Assembly (NCBI GenBank): GCA_963082875.1
Contig: OY720098.1
Coordinates: forward strand, 11,966,001 to 12,030,000
Direction: 5' to 3'
DNA from: Corella eumyota
Lineage: Eukaryota > Chordata > Ascidiacea > Phlebobranchia > Corellidae
DNA length: 64,000 bases
The position numbers and the translations under genes are program-made. How positions within the stretch are numbered: the first letter of the stretch is position 1; the number at the start of each line of letters is the position of its first letter. Shown here one piece after another: positions 48,030 to 57,750 of the stretch. A model generated the notes under the pieces. The model worked only from the letters and a program-made list of their open reading frames with translations, searched no databases and was not told where the DNA came from.

Positions 48030-48290
48030 GTCAATAAGGCCCCTGTATAGAGAAAAATTGGGTTAATAATGCCCCTGTTTAGAGAAAAAATTGGGTTAAT
48101 ACGGTTCCTGTTTAGAGAAAAAATTGGGTTAATAAGGCCCCTGTTTAGAGAAAAAATTGGTTTAATAAGGCCCCTGTTTAGAGAAAAAATTGGGTTAATA
48201 AAACCCCTGTTTAAAGAAAAAATTGGGTTAATAGGGCCTCTGTGTAGAGAAAAAATTGGGTTAATAAGGCCCCTGTGAAAAAAATAAGAA
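48030..48290. repeat. 33-bp minisatellite
   Basis: Seven to eight copies of a 33-bp unit, 'gagaaaaaattgggttaata' plus 'aggcccctgttta'. Because 33 is a multiple of three the array is open on both strands (LFREKIGLIRP on plus), which is a repeat artefact. It is followed to about 48440 by a looser array with 'aataagaaacgcctgtaa' every 40-50 bases. Confidence 0.9.
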
Positions 48291-48649
48291 ACGCCTGTAA
48301 TAAATAATAGAAATTGCATATTTTGGAATGCAGAAAAAATAAGTAACGCCTGTAAAAAAATAAAGGAATTCAGAAATTAAAAAATAAGAAACGCCTGTAA
48401 TAAAAACATTTTAGAACGCACAGGCAAAATCAAGTAATGTCTGTATTAAAATCATTATTAGAAAATTGTTTGCATGTTTTAATAGTGTTAGTTTTTGTAT
48501 GCCTAAATCTAAATATCTGTTGCTAATTCTAGTTTGAAAACCTCCCACAAAAACGTTTTAGTAATATTTACTTTAGGTGTCAACCCACAAACATATTAAG
48601 TAGTATTTATGTTAGGCTCCGCCCACAAAATTTAATAATATATAGCATA

Positions 48650-49300
48650 AATATAATATACAGCTAAAAATACAGTAATTTGCAAAAATAAATATATGTA
48701 ACACACATAGACCTAGTTTTTAAATAATCTTCTATTCTACTGCACCTTACACTTAAGCTTAGTTTTATACATTTTAGCGCTCGTTTATAAAAAAAAACAC
48801 TATTGCGCCGCTTATGAATTTTTAACTAGTCACAAAACAAAAAAAGAATAGGCACGTTCTACCATACTATATGTACACATATAACACACACTTGAGCCTA
48901 GTTTCACATTTAAAATACCAGCACAGCGCTTAATTATGAGTTTTTAACCAGTCACAAAATCAAAAAAATAGGCTTGTTCTACCATAGGGCGAATAAATAT
49001 ACACTAAATTGCATAAAAATACACACAGTAATTATATATATACCACACATAGGCCTAGTTTTAAAAAAAGCCTATTCTAATGTAAATTCTACAGCGCCAA
49101 AAACTTTTATAGACTACACTTTTAAAAAACCATTAAACAGTCCCGTTTAATATAATTATGAATACACAGAAACCTAAACACATTGGGACTGTGTCAACTA
49201 TACAACATTTTATGCGCAAAATTATGAGTTTTTTTACCAGTCACACATAAAAAGAAAATGCAGACACGTGAAACTTTTAACCCAGAAGAATTTTAAAGCG
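48650..49300. repeat. Degenerate higher-order tandem repeat
   Basis: Segments containing 'tatgagtttttaaccagtca' plus 'caaaa', then 'ataggcttgttctaccata', then 'cacacataggcctagtttt' recur near 48810, 48940 and 49225. Units are about 130-290 bases and diverged. No coding content. Confidence 0.6.
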
Positions 49301-49389
49301 CTTTATTATGAAGTATTATATATATACATATAAAATATCAGGCACAAAAAAACCTACAGACCCTACAGACCTCATCTTAATTTTAAATA

Positions 49390-49560
49390 TAATAAAGGTC
49401 CCGAGATTTTTTTTGAGTTGATCGAGTTAAAATGAGGTCCTGAGACTTTTTTTTGAGTTCGACTAGTTAAAGTGAGGTCCTGAGACTATTTTTTAAGTTT
49501 GTAAGACCAATCCATTTCGAAGTTGTCTTCGGGTCCTGAGTTTTTTTGACACTTAACTTC
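49390..49560. repeat. 40-bp tandem repeat
   Basis: 'gaggtcctgagacttttttt' followed by 'tgagttcgactagttaaa' recurs with a 40-base period (starts near 49394, 49434 and 49474), and a further related 'gggtcctgagttttttt' lies near 49530. Confidence 0.8.
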
Positions 49561-49734
49561 TTCCTTGCTAGTTGCAAGGGAGACTTATAATGACTCCTTC
49601 CATTTTCCATTCCTCCAATTCCTGCCAATATTTCTTTTTCCTTCAATTACATAATCCAAATATAATCCATTTTTCCTGCATAGAAAAAATTGTTTAGAAT
49701 AAATAATAGACACTACCCTAACTTAACAAAGATA

Positions 49735-49975
49735 CGCCAATTTTCTGCCATAATGTTTTAAGATACGCCAATTTGTACTTTTATATGCCAAATAAATTAA
49801 GATATGCCAAAGTTTTAAATTTCATATGCCAAATAATTTAAGATATGCCAATGTTTTAATTTTCATATGCAAAATAAACTAAAATATGCCAATGTTTGAA
49901 TTGTCATATGCCAAATAATTTTATAATATGTTATATATTTAATTGCTTATCATAGACATGCCAAAGTTTTTTAAC
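49735..49975. repeat. Short degenerate tandem repeat of 'atatgccaa'
   Basis: About eight occurrences of 'atatgccaa' or 'atacgccaa' spaced 20-50 bases apart, with paired 'aagatatgccaa' and 'ttcatatgccaaataa' halves. Confidence 0.75.
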
Positions 49976-51123
49976 TAAGTTTTTAGATTAAATACCTCGT
50001 TTTACTATTTCATGGAAGTACCTGTGTATCAACACAGGTTTAATAATGTTTATAAATATTTAAATACTTAAATAATATTATATCATATATTAAAATTAAT
50101 CATTTTCATAGTAAAAACTTAAATTGACTTAATTCTTTTATTTGGGATGTTTGAATATAACGTCTAACTTAAAAAAATGAAATAAGGCCATATCCAATTT
50201 ATTTATTTTTTTTAGAATAAAATATTTAAAAAAATCTAACAAAAGATCACCTGGAAAGTTTGTAGAAGTTTATGACCACAAGATGTTGCTCAACTTTATT
50301 TCTTTGCTCACTATTTACACTAAAAAAATAATTCTATTGTATTAAAAATTGTTATGCATAATCTATAAATATTTTTCGCCATATTTAATTGTTTTTAAAT
50401 TAAAATAAAAAAAAATTTAACAAAAACTTTAGTACATAAAAATGTGCGTGTGTGTATGCACGGCGTCTTGAACTAAAAAAGCGCCGTCCTAGCTGTCAAT
50501 CAAATGTTATTTCTTTGATTAACTTTTACAATTTAAGCTAAAAACGAGCACGTGTTTCAACAGAGCGCTTTATGATGCAACAATCGGGTTGCTAAAGGAA
50601 TGTCTCGTGGAAGCGCACTAATTAAGACGCGACGTTCCTCGCGCCTCGCTTAAAGAAAAAAAAATTCAAGTTTTAAACGATGTGTACCAGATGGTATTGT
50701 TGAAATAATCATTCGTTGTTTAAAATTTGCCATTTTTTTCCTCAGTTAAGAGGTTTAAACTATTCTTTTCTTATTAAAAACGTCTTGATCCTTATCTTAC
50801 GTTGCACATAACATATTGCATATATAGCTTATATACATTTTTTTAGCAATTTAGCTTTACATATTGTAATAAAAGGCCATTGTTATTTGTGATTGCAAGT
50901 CACGTGATTAGGTCCTGCCCTTAGTTTTCGGTTTACGTTATTTTTGAGCGTCTTAAATTCAATGTTAATTAAAGCACTTTACGGTAATATTAGCATGTTT
51001 AATCATTACTCTACTAATATACCAAGGATTTTGTATGAAAAGGTTGTGGTTAAAATTAAATTAAACTAGAAATTGCATGTCTCACTTAACTAACCTTTAA
51101 AACAACATTTCCTACTTTAAATA

Positions 51124-51415
51124 CTGCACTGCAGCGTGATGTAGTAGTAAGAACACTTGCTACACCACCATGAAGTCGTGGTTTCAATCCCCACTGATCT
51201 CATGCTGCAGCGTCCTTGAATAAGGCGCTATAAACGGTATGAACTCTTGCTGAGCCAGCACTTAATCAGCAGGATAATTACTGGGCAATTATAATCTATA
51301 ATATCCCAAACTGCCACAGACAACTCGAGACTGGGTCGAAGTAACTGGTGTTACTTTATGTTTAAGTCGCGCATTCGACTTTCCCACATCGAGGATAAAG
51401 ATATATACAAAAAAA
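51124..51415 (+). mobile_element. tRNA-derived SINE, near full length
   Basis: The head 'gcagcgtgatgtagtagtaa' and a B-box-like 'gtggtttcaatccccac' are followed by a body with 'ataaacggtatgaactcttg', 'cagcacttaatcagca', 'ataatctataatatcc' and 'caactcgagactgggtcga', ending in 'aggataaagatatatac' and an A-run. Same family as 55470-55765 and the antisense copies at 7.3 and 9.2 kb. Confidence 0.85.
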
Positions 51416-51514
51416 AATATTTATAATAAAGCATAACAATTATACTGGCTTATATTTAAAAAACAAAAATTTGATTAAGTTAATTCAACAATTTATATAT
51501 ATAATGATTTTTTG

Positions 51515-51640
51515 GGGTGTTTAAGCTATTCGTTAATACTAAACATAAGAAAAAATAGTGTAGCATTGGTGCGGCTCGATTCCGAAACTTTTCGGCTCGT
51601 AGTCCGCTACAAAGACCGATATACCACACTACCAGACTAT
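51515..51640 (-). mobile_element. SINE of the second tRNA-derived family
   Basis: Minus strand: 'ggtagtgtggtatatcggtc' and a B-box-like 'cggaatcgagccgc' match the copy at 24841-25003, including a shared 'gtgtttaag' in the tail. It overlaps a short frame that is not a gene. Confidence 0.6.
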
Positions 51641-52446
51641 TTTAAAAGTATCACTTTTTGTAAAAATCCCGTTAATTTACAAACGCCAGATGATGCTCAT
51701 AAGTAAGTTTTAGTAAATTGGTAATTAAGCAGTGTATTGTTTTTACTGATAATATGTGTATTAAGGAGAATAATCATATTTTCAACATGCTAATATCCGG
51801 AAAATTTTAAATCTTTTTTTAAGTTGTTTTTTATGAATGAAATTTCCCGCTATGTTAAGAAATATGAAGTTGCGAAACATAATACCACATTCTAGCGTAA
51901 ACTTGAAATTTAACAAGTCAAAGGGGCTAGTTGTTATAACAATCCGTGTATTAAATAACCAAATGCATTTAAAATGTTGTACAAATGATTTAAAAGGTCT
52001 CTAAAGCTTTGGCGAAATATGGTGACGTCACAAATTTTTCGATTTGCCTTCGAAATCGCATGAGGCTTGAACTCGATTAGGGTTAGGAAACCAGGGTAAG
52101 CGATTTCAACATAATTAAATACAACCCACAAAATATTGGTATTGTTATTTAATGACGTAAATAGTGCACTTTTTTATTTTATTTCCTTCGACAAACTCTA
52201 AAAAAGTAAAATATAATATAGATTATATAAAGTTAAGTATAGCGTGTAATAGCTTTAAAGTTGTAACGCAGATAAATTATATATTTAAAATATTTAAAAA
52301 GTTAAAATAAAACCATTACATGGTACAGCCCTATATAAGTAAAAAATTGATGTGTAAAAATAAAAAAAAGTAACAGATTTTATAGTTGGTCGAACAAAGT
52401 AAACTCAAAAATTTATTACGAATACACTAATATGTCAATATTTTAA

Positions 52447-52760
52447 TAAAAACTAGATTTATTTGATAAATAAAATATGGTTCGAAATCATTTGATTATT
52501 TAAAAAAAAAAATTTTGTTTATCCTCGATATTTTATTATTTTAAAAATATTTAATAAATGCAAATATTTTAAAATTTTGTAGTCTAACATAGTTAAAATA
52601 GTATATATAAATAAAAATAATGCAATAAAATTTGTTATATTTGATTTAAAGCCGATATGACGTCACAAATCCAGCGATTTTTTTTTAAATCGCATGAGCT
52701 GGGGCTTTTTCAAGATTAGGGCTAGAAAATCAGGGTAAGAGTTTCCAAAAATTATACATC
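52447..52760. repeat. Dispersed repeat blocks shared with 45.3-46.0 kb and 52.0 kb
   Basis: 'aaaactagatttatttgata' plus 'aataaaatatggttcgaaat' occurs at about 52447 and 45334. A separate 100-bp block with TGACGTCAC, 'aaatcgcatgag' and 'gattagggctagaaaatcag' near 52650 recurs near 52010 (direct) and 45880-45980 (inverted). Confidence 0.7.
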
Positions 52761-53399
52761 GACATAAAATTCGATCATAAAAAAACGCGCTTGTTAGAGT
52801 TATAATCTAAAGTTAGTCGGTAATAGTCTGTAAATAAACAAGTTTCTTAATGTAATATCTATGGTATAACATGTGAATAAATTTGTTTGTTAATTTCTGA
52901 ATTAATTTTTTGAGCTTGTACAGTTATTGTAAAAATGTATTTGTTTTAAAAAAAAGGAATTTGGATAATCTTAATATGGTAAAAACTTTCCAAATAAAAT
53001 ATTTGTAAACTTGTTTTCGTACTATATAATTATTTTAAGCCTTCAAGCACATATATTTTCTATTATAAGGGCCAAGGTTTTAATGGATTGCACATTTCGT
53101 ATAATACTGTAACGAATCCGCCATCTTATTGTTTACGCCAAGGTCTTATCTATTCTGCAGATCACGTGTTTACACCTATTGCCGATCTGTTACTCCTTAT
53201 CTCTATCACGTGGCTTAATCACGTGATGTATTAGTTCAACTGTTTCGGATGTATTTGTATTTAGTATTCGTGGTACAAGCTTGTGAACGGTTGTATGTGT
53301 ATCTTTCCGCAATAATAAACTATAAATTATAATACGGCTTTTCGTACAAAAGACAATCAGACTCGATTGTTACAATACCTCAACGCATAGTGCAACGAG

Positions 53400-53860
53400 G
53401 GTCGCCTGAAAATGAGGGAATGGAAATTGAAGGAACGGAAAATAAAGGAACTGGAAAATGAAGGAACGGAAAATGAAGGAACCAAAAAATAAAGGAACGG
53501 AAAATAAAGGAAACGAAAAATAAAGGAACCGGAAAATGAAGGAAAGCAAAAAAGGTGAGGGCGGAATCTTAAATACTAAAACGCGGAAATACCGCCGACT
53601 GTTTATTTAGGATTACTGTCATTTATTCGAAAACTGATAAGCGGTAAGGGGGGATTTTTATTACCTCAGCCTACCCTAACCATTTTCTATAAAACGCCCG
53701 TTTATTTCTGAAATAATATTGACTTAAATACAAATAAACAGTCAACGGAATTTCCGCGTTTTATTTTTCAAAGATTTCCCCTCTCCTTTTTTCACTTTCT
53801 TTCAATTTCCGTTCCTTCATTTTCCATTCCCCTTAATTTCTTGCAACGGCATACCCATTT
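53400..53860. mobile_element. Foldback (long inverted repeat) element
   Basis: The left arm, with repeated 'aatgaaggaacggaaaa' units and then 'aaaacgcggaaataccgccg' and 'actgtttattta', is mirrored by a right arm with 'taaacagtcaacggaatttc' plus 'cgcgtttta' and then 'tttccgttccttcattttcc'. The arms are about 150-230 bases around a loop near 53640-53700. It has no reading frame. Left-arm internal units are 16-17 bp tandem copies. Confidence 0.75.
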
Positions 53861-54150
53861 AAAAATCCCCACTTTTAATACCTTTTTGTAATTGATTAAA
53901 AAGTAGCAGACATGCTTAGTATGTTAAAATAAAAATGCGGATGTCGTTTAAGTAATGACAAAATTTTCAACTGTTATTTTATACTCCATTAATTTTTCAG
54001 GAAATTTTATTGGTAATTTTATCTAGTCTAGCTGTTTAAATGTATTGGTTTAAAATTAGAAAAATTGTTTCATAACTTTACGTTTTGTACAAGCAGCTAT
54101 GTGATAAAGTTTATAAACAACCCAATTTGTTACAAAAAAAATACCTAACC

Positions 54151-56712
54151 ATGACAAAGGGACTTATAAAGTCCAGTTTTTTGTGTAACTGGATATACTT
54201 CGTAGGATTTTTGGTGGGTAATTTAAATATTTTAACTAAATATTGAATTGTATATATGCTAAAATGTAGTTTAATTAAACTGTCAATGTGTAGTATTTTA
54301 AAGTATATATATTTATTTTTTAATAAATTATCAACATTCTAACATATTTTATATAGGACTTGTTTGCTGTAAGTATTGTATTTCCTTTGCTTCCTCAACT
54401 TGCCAAAGAACTTGGTTCCAGCCCTTCTGTAATTGGTTTATTCAGCTCCATATATGGCGCTGTTCAGCTGTTGTCTAGTCCTGCAATTGTAAGCTTTTAT
54501 TAAGTTTTTGTTAAATTTAAACTGATGATTTTAAGTTGCTATGAAACTTGCAGCCCAAGTATAAATCAACCAAAGCTACCTAATTACTTTACTCTGTCAT
54601 TAAACTATTTTTTATTTTAAGGGTCATTTGGGTGACATTAAAGGAAGGTTTCCAGTCTTATATCTTTGCCTATTAATTGCTGCATTGGGATACTTTCTGT
54701 CATCTTTCTTTGTATTTTCTTTAATTATTTTATCCATAATTCGAATTTTAATTGGAACTTTTAAACATACACAAGATTTATGCAGGTACGCCAAAACCTT
54801 ACAAAATTTTTAAACTTTATATGGTTAGATAAACAATAAAAGTTTCTTTTGTATTTATTTGTTAACATTTTTAATTTAAAAATATTTTTTTTAGAAATTG
54901 TCTTGCTGATATTTCAGAAAAATCTGAAAAAACCAAAGTTGTTGGTTATTTTAATGCACTTTCAAATATTGGTTTTATTATCGGACCTTCTTTATCTGGT
55001 GTGCTTTCACAAAACTTAGGAGTTGCAGCAGCACTTTCATGGTCTTTTTTAGCTTGTTCATCACTATTTGTTTTAAATGCATTTATAGTTAAATTTATCT
55101 TGATGCCAAAAACAGTGGATCTAAAATTGCAAGCGATTAAAACTGCGAAAAAGGAAATTCCTTCTTTTTGGGTTCAAATTAAAGAAATTGATTGGCAGGT
55201 AAAATGCACATATTTACTGCAATTATTTATATATGATTGAATTAAAGTACAATTAAGATGTTGTTTTCATTCTTACTTCTTACACGTTAAAGCAGCCTTT
55301 ACTAAGGTGCTATAGACAATCTAAATTCCTGCCAGTGTTAAAACTGGGTTGTAGATTAATTATCTGGCAAACAGTTAAATAATATTTAAAACAACTTGAG
55401 ATGGGTTGAAATAACAAATGTTCCCCTATATTTAGTCTGTGATGTCAGCCTTCCAACGTCAAAATTAAGGACCCGCAGCGTGGTGTAGTGGTAAAAACAC
55501 TTGTTACACAACACTTGGGGTCATGGGTTCAATCCCCACTGACCTTCATGCTGTAGCGTTCTTGAGTATGGCGTTATAAACGGTATGAACTCCTGCTGAA
55601 CCAGCACTCAATCAGCAGTATAATTATCGGACAATTATAATCTATAATATCCAAAACTGTCACAGGCAACTTGAGACTGGGTCCAAGTAACTGATGTTAC
55701 TCTATGTTTAAGTCGCGCTTTCGACTTTTCCACATTAAGGATAAAGATATATATAAAAAAAAAGGATAAACAAAAAAAATTCGATTAGGCAGTTATTACT
55801 TTTCTTTTTAGAAACATAAAGGATTATTTACGTCAAGATTTCTATTTGCCTTCGCTGTTTTGTTGTTTCGTTCTTCATTTGTTCTCGGATTAAAAAATCT
55901 TTACAACATGGATTCAGCCACTATTGGTTACCTGTTATCTTTTAATGGATTTATGGGATTTGTATTAGGGTTGATTATGAGCAGAGTTTCAACTTTGCCT
56001 TATTATGCAGGAAATGAAGAAAAGTTACTGGTAGAAATTGATTTGCTAAAATGTGCTAAATTATAGTGTAAACTTTCTTTTAAGAAACAAAATTTAAAAA
56101 CTGGCAGTAGTACTTTCACACAAAAAAATCTTTTTGTGTAAAAATTCTAATATTTGTTTTTCTAATATTTAGTTACATGGAGGATTGATGATACCACTTG
56201 GGTTATTTGTTATCTATCTTTCTACTAACATCACAGTAATGGCAATGGGATTGTCTGTTTTGGTGGTTGGTACATCTACTTCTAGGTCAACTGGAGTGGT
56301 CTTAACTGCAAAAAGAGCTGGAAGTCAGGATGTAAGATTTTTGCTTAGTATATTCTACTTAAATACATTAAACATTTATTTAGACAGTTATTTAGTATTA
56401 AATGTATACTTTGACCAAACTTATTTAAAAACGCTTTTATTTAATAGTTATTGGATATAGTAATTGACAAGGTTTAAATTTTGTAGCCATTGTTTTTATT
56501 ATTCTTACTTATTGATACAGGTTGGAAAGTTGCTTGGTTTTAGCTCATCTATTCTTTCAATTGCACGATCAATAGCACCATTTACTGCAGGAATTGCACA
56601 AGAGTTTTCTTTTCAAGCACCAGTTGTTATTTCTATGTTTATCTCAGTGATTGCAATGTATTTGTACTATGTTCAAGTTTTTAAAGAAGCTCAAAATATT
56701 AAAAAACTGTAA
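54151..56712 (+). CDS. MFSD9: Major facilitator superfamily transporter, MFSD9-like
   Basis: Seven exons: 54151-54213, 54357-54488, 54622-54785, 54895-55198, 55812-56030, 56173-56331 and 56521-56712. They join in frame to 410 residues; human MFSD9 is about 474. The N-terminal helix runs into YFVGFLDLFAVSIVFPLLP, close to human VGFLDLFGVSMVVPLL. GHLGDIKGRFP is the MFS loop 2-3 signature (GxxxDxxGRR type). GTFKHTQDLCR matches the human GIFKHTLSISR segment, and GYFNALSNIGFIIGP and IAPFTAGIAQEFS are also in register. Twelve TM helices are expected. Human MFSD9 is an orphan solute carrier, so the substrate is unknown. Intron 4 holds two SINE insertions. The central cytosolic loop is shorter than in the human protein. 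Confidence 0.88.
55285..55470 (+). mobile_element. 5'-truncated SINE copy
   Basis: 'aaggtgctatagacaatcta', 'cctgccagtgttaaaac', 'caacttgagatgggttg' and 'ccctatatttagtctgtgat' follow the SINE body order without a tRNA-like head. It abuts the full-length copy that follows. Confidence 0.6.
55470..55765 (+). mobile_element. tRNA-derived SINE, full length, best-preserved copy
   Basis: The head has an A-box 'tggtgtagtggta' and a consensus B-box 'gggttcaatcccc'. The body is collinear with 51124-51415 and ends in 'aggataaagatatatataaa' plus an A-run. The canonical boxes suggest it is the youngest copy here. It lies in an MFSD9 intron. Confidence 0.88.
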
Positions 56713-56719
56713 CAGTGTT

Positions 56720-57745
56720 AGCTTAAATTAAATTTTGTTTTATCATTTATTATGCATATTAGATTCCTATTTTAGAGTCAAAAATTTGAAAAAAAGTACT
56801 TTTTTTAATATGTTTTTATGCATTGTTTAAACTGTGTTCATAAGTAAATTACCTTTTTCATTGAGATTAGCCATATACACATTTAGGCATATTACTATAT
56901 TGTTTTAACTTGCCATAGCTTTATATTTTGCGGAACATGGTACTTTTATAATAGTGTTATTTCTGTTTAACCATGTGTTTCCTGTGACATAATTTCCTCT
57001 TGATTTTTCAACAAAAAAAATTGCCTATCATCATATTGTTTTTACCAAAACAACCAACATGACATATAACATTTTTTCTTAAATTTATAAGGAAACTTAC
57101 ATTTTACCATGTTTTAGTTACACCTTAGCTATTTCACGTATAGTTTGATTGTACTGCGTTTTTACCAAATATTACTGCTGCTGTTACATTATCATGAATA
57201 AAAATTGTCAGAACAGAAATAACGTTAACAATAACTTTAAAATCCTTTTTAGGAATAAGATGTTATTAAATATTTAATTATTGATTTAGATTTATATAAC
57301 CCAAGTAGAATAAAAAATCAATACTGGCATGTTCTTTTGTTTAAATAAATCTATCCGTTAGATGTCAGCCTCGAGTGTAGCTTAACAACAATGTTATTGT
57401 TTGCCTTTTTCTCCACGTGGATTGCTGAGTTACTGGTACTTTATTTAAAACGATTTGTTAAATCAAAGTTCGTTTCTACTGGGTAGGAGGTTAAAGTAGC
57501 TTTAAAAACCTGTTACCTATAAGTGTATTTGAAAAAGGATTTAAAAACAGTATAAATAGAACAGAATGTTTATTAAATATATATAAAGCATTTTTAAAAA
57601 TTGCAAAGATTTTGGGTTTGATTTTATTTATAATAATTTATTAATTGTTTTAATATTTATTATAGCATTGGTTACTAGTTTGGTTAATACAATTTTAACA
57701 AGGATTTGTTACTTGATTTTTGGTGGTAATTTTAATTTTAAACAT
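56720..57745. other. Spacer between MFSD9-like and gelsolin-family genes
   Basis: About 1 kb holding the MFSD9 3' UTR and the promoter of the next gene. An AATAAA lies near 57197. No coding exon, RNA gene or repeat family is evident. Confidence 0.4.
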
Positions 57746-57750
57746 TTATA

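Larger units (their letters stand above)
43600..54140. other. Gene-poor block rich in tandem repeats and dispersed elements
   Basis: About 10.5 kb without a coding exon that I can support. It contains a SINE fragment (44140-44195), a CpG- and CRE-rich patch (45005-45180), several minisatellites (46.7-49.9 kb), two tRNA-derived SINEs (51.1 and 51.5 kb), a foldback element (53.4-53.9 kb), and recurring blocks around 45.3-46.0 and 52.0-52.8 kb. Short reading frames here follow the repeats. Confidence 0.6.
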
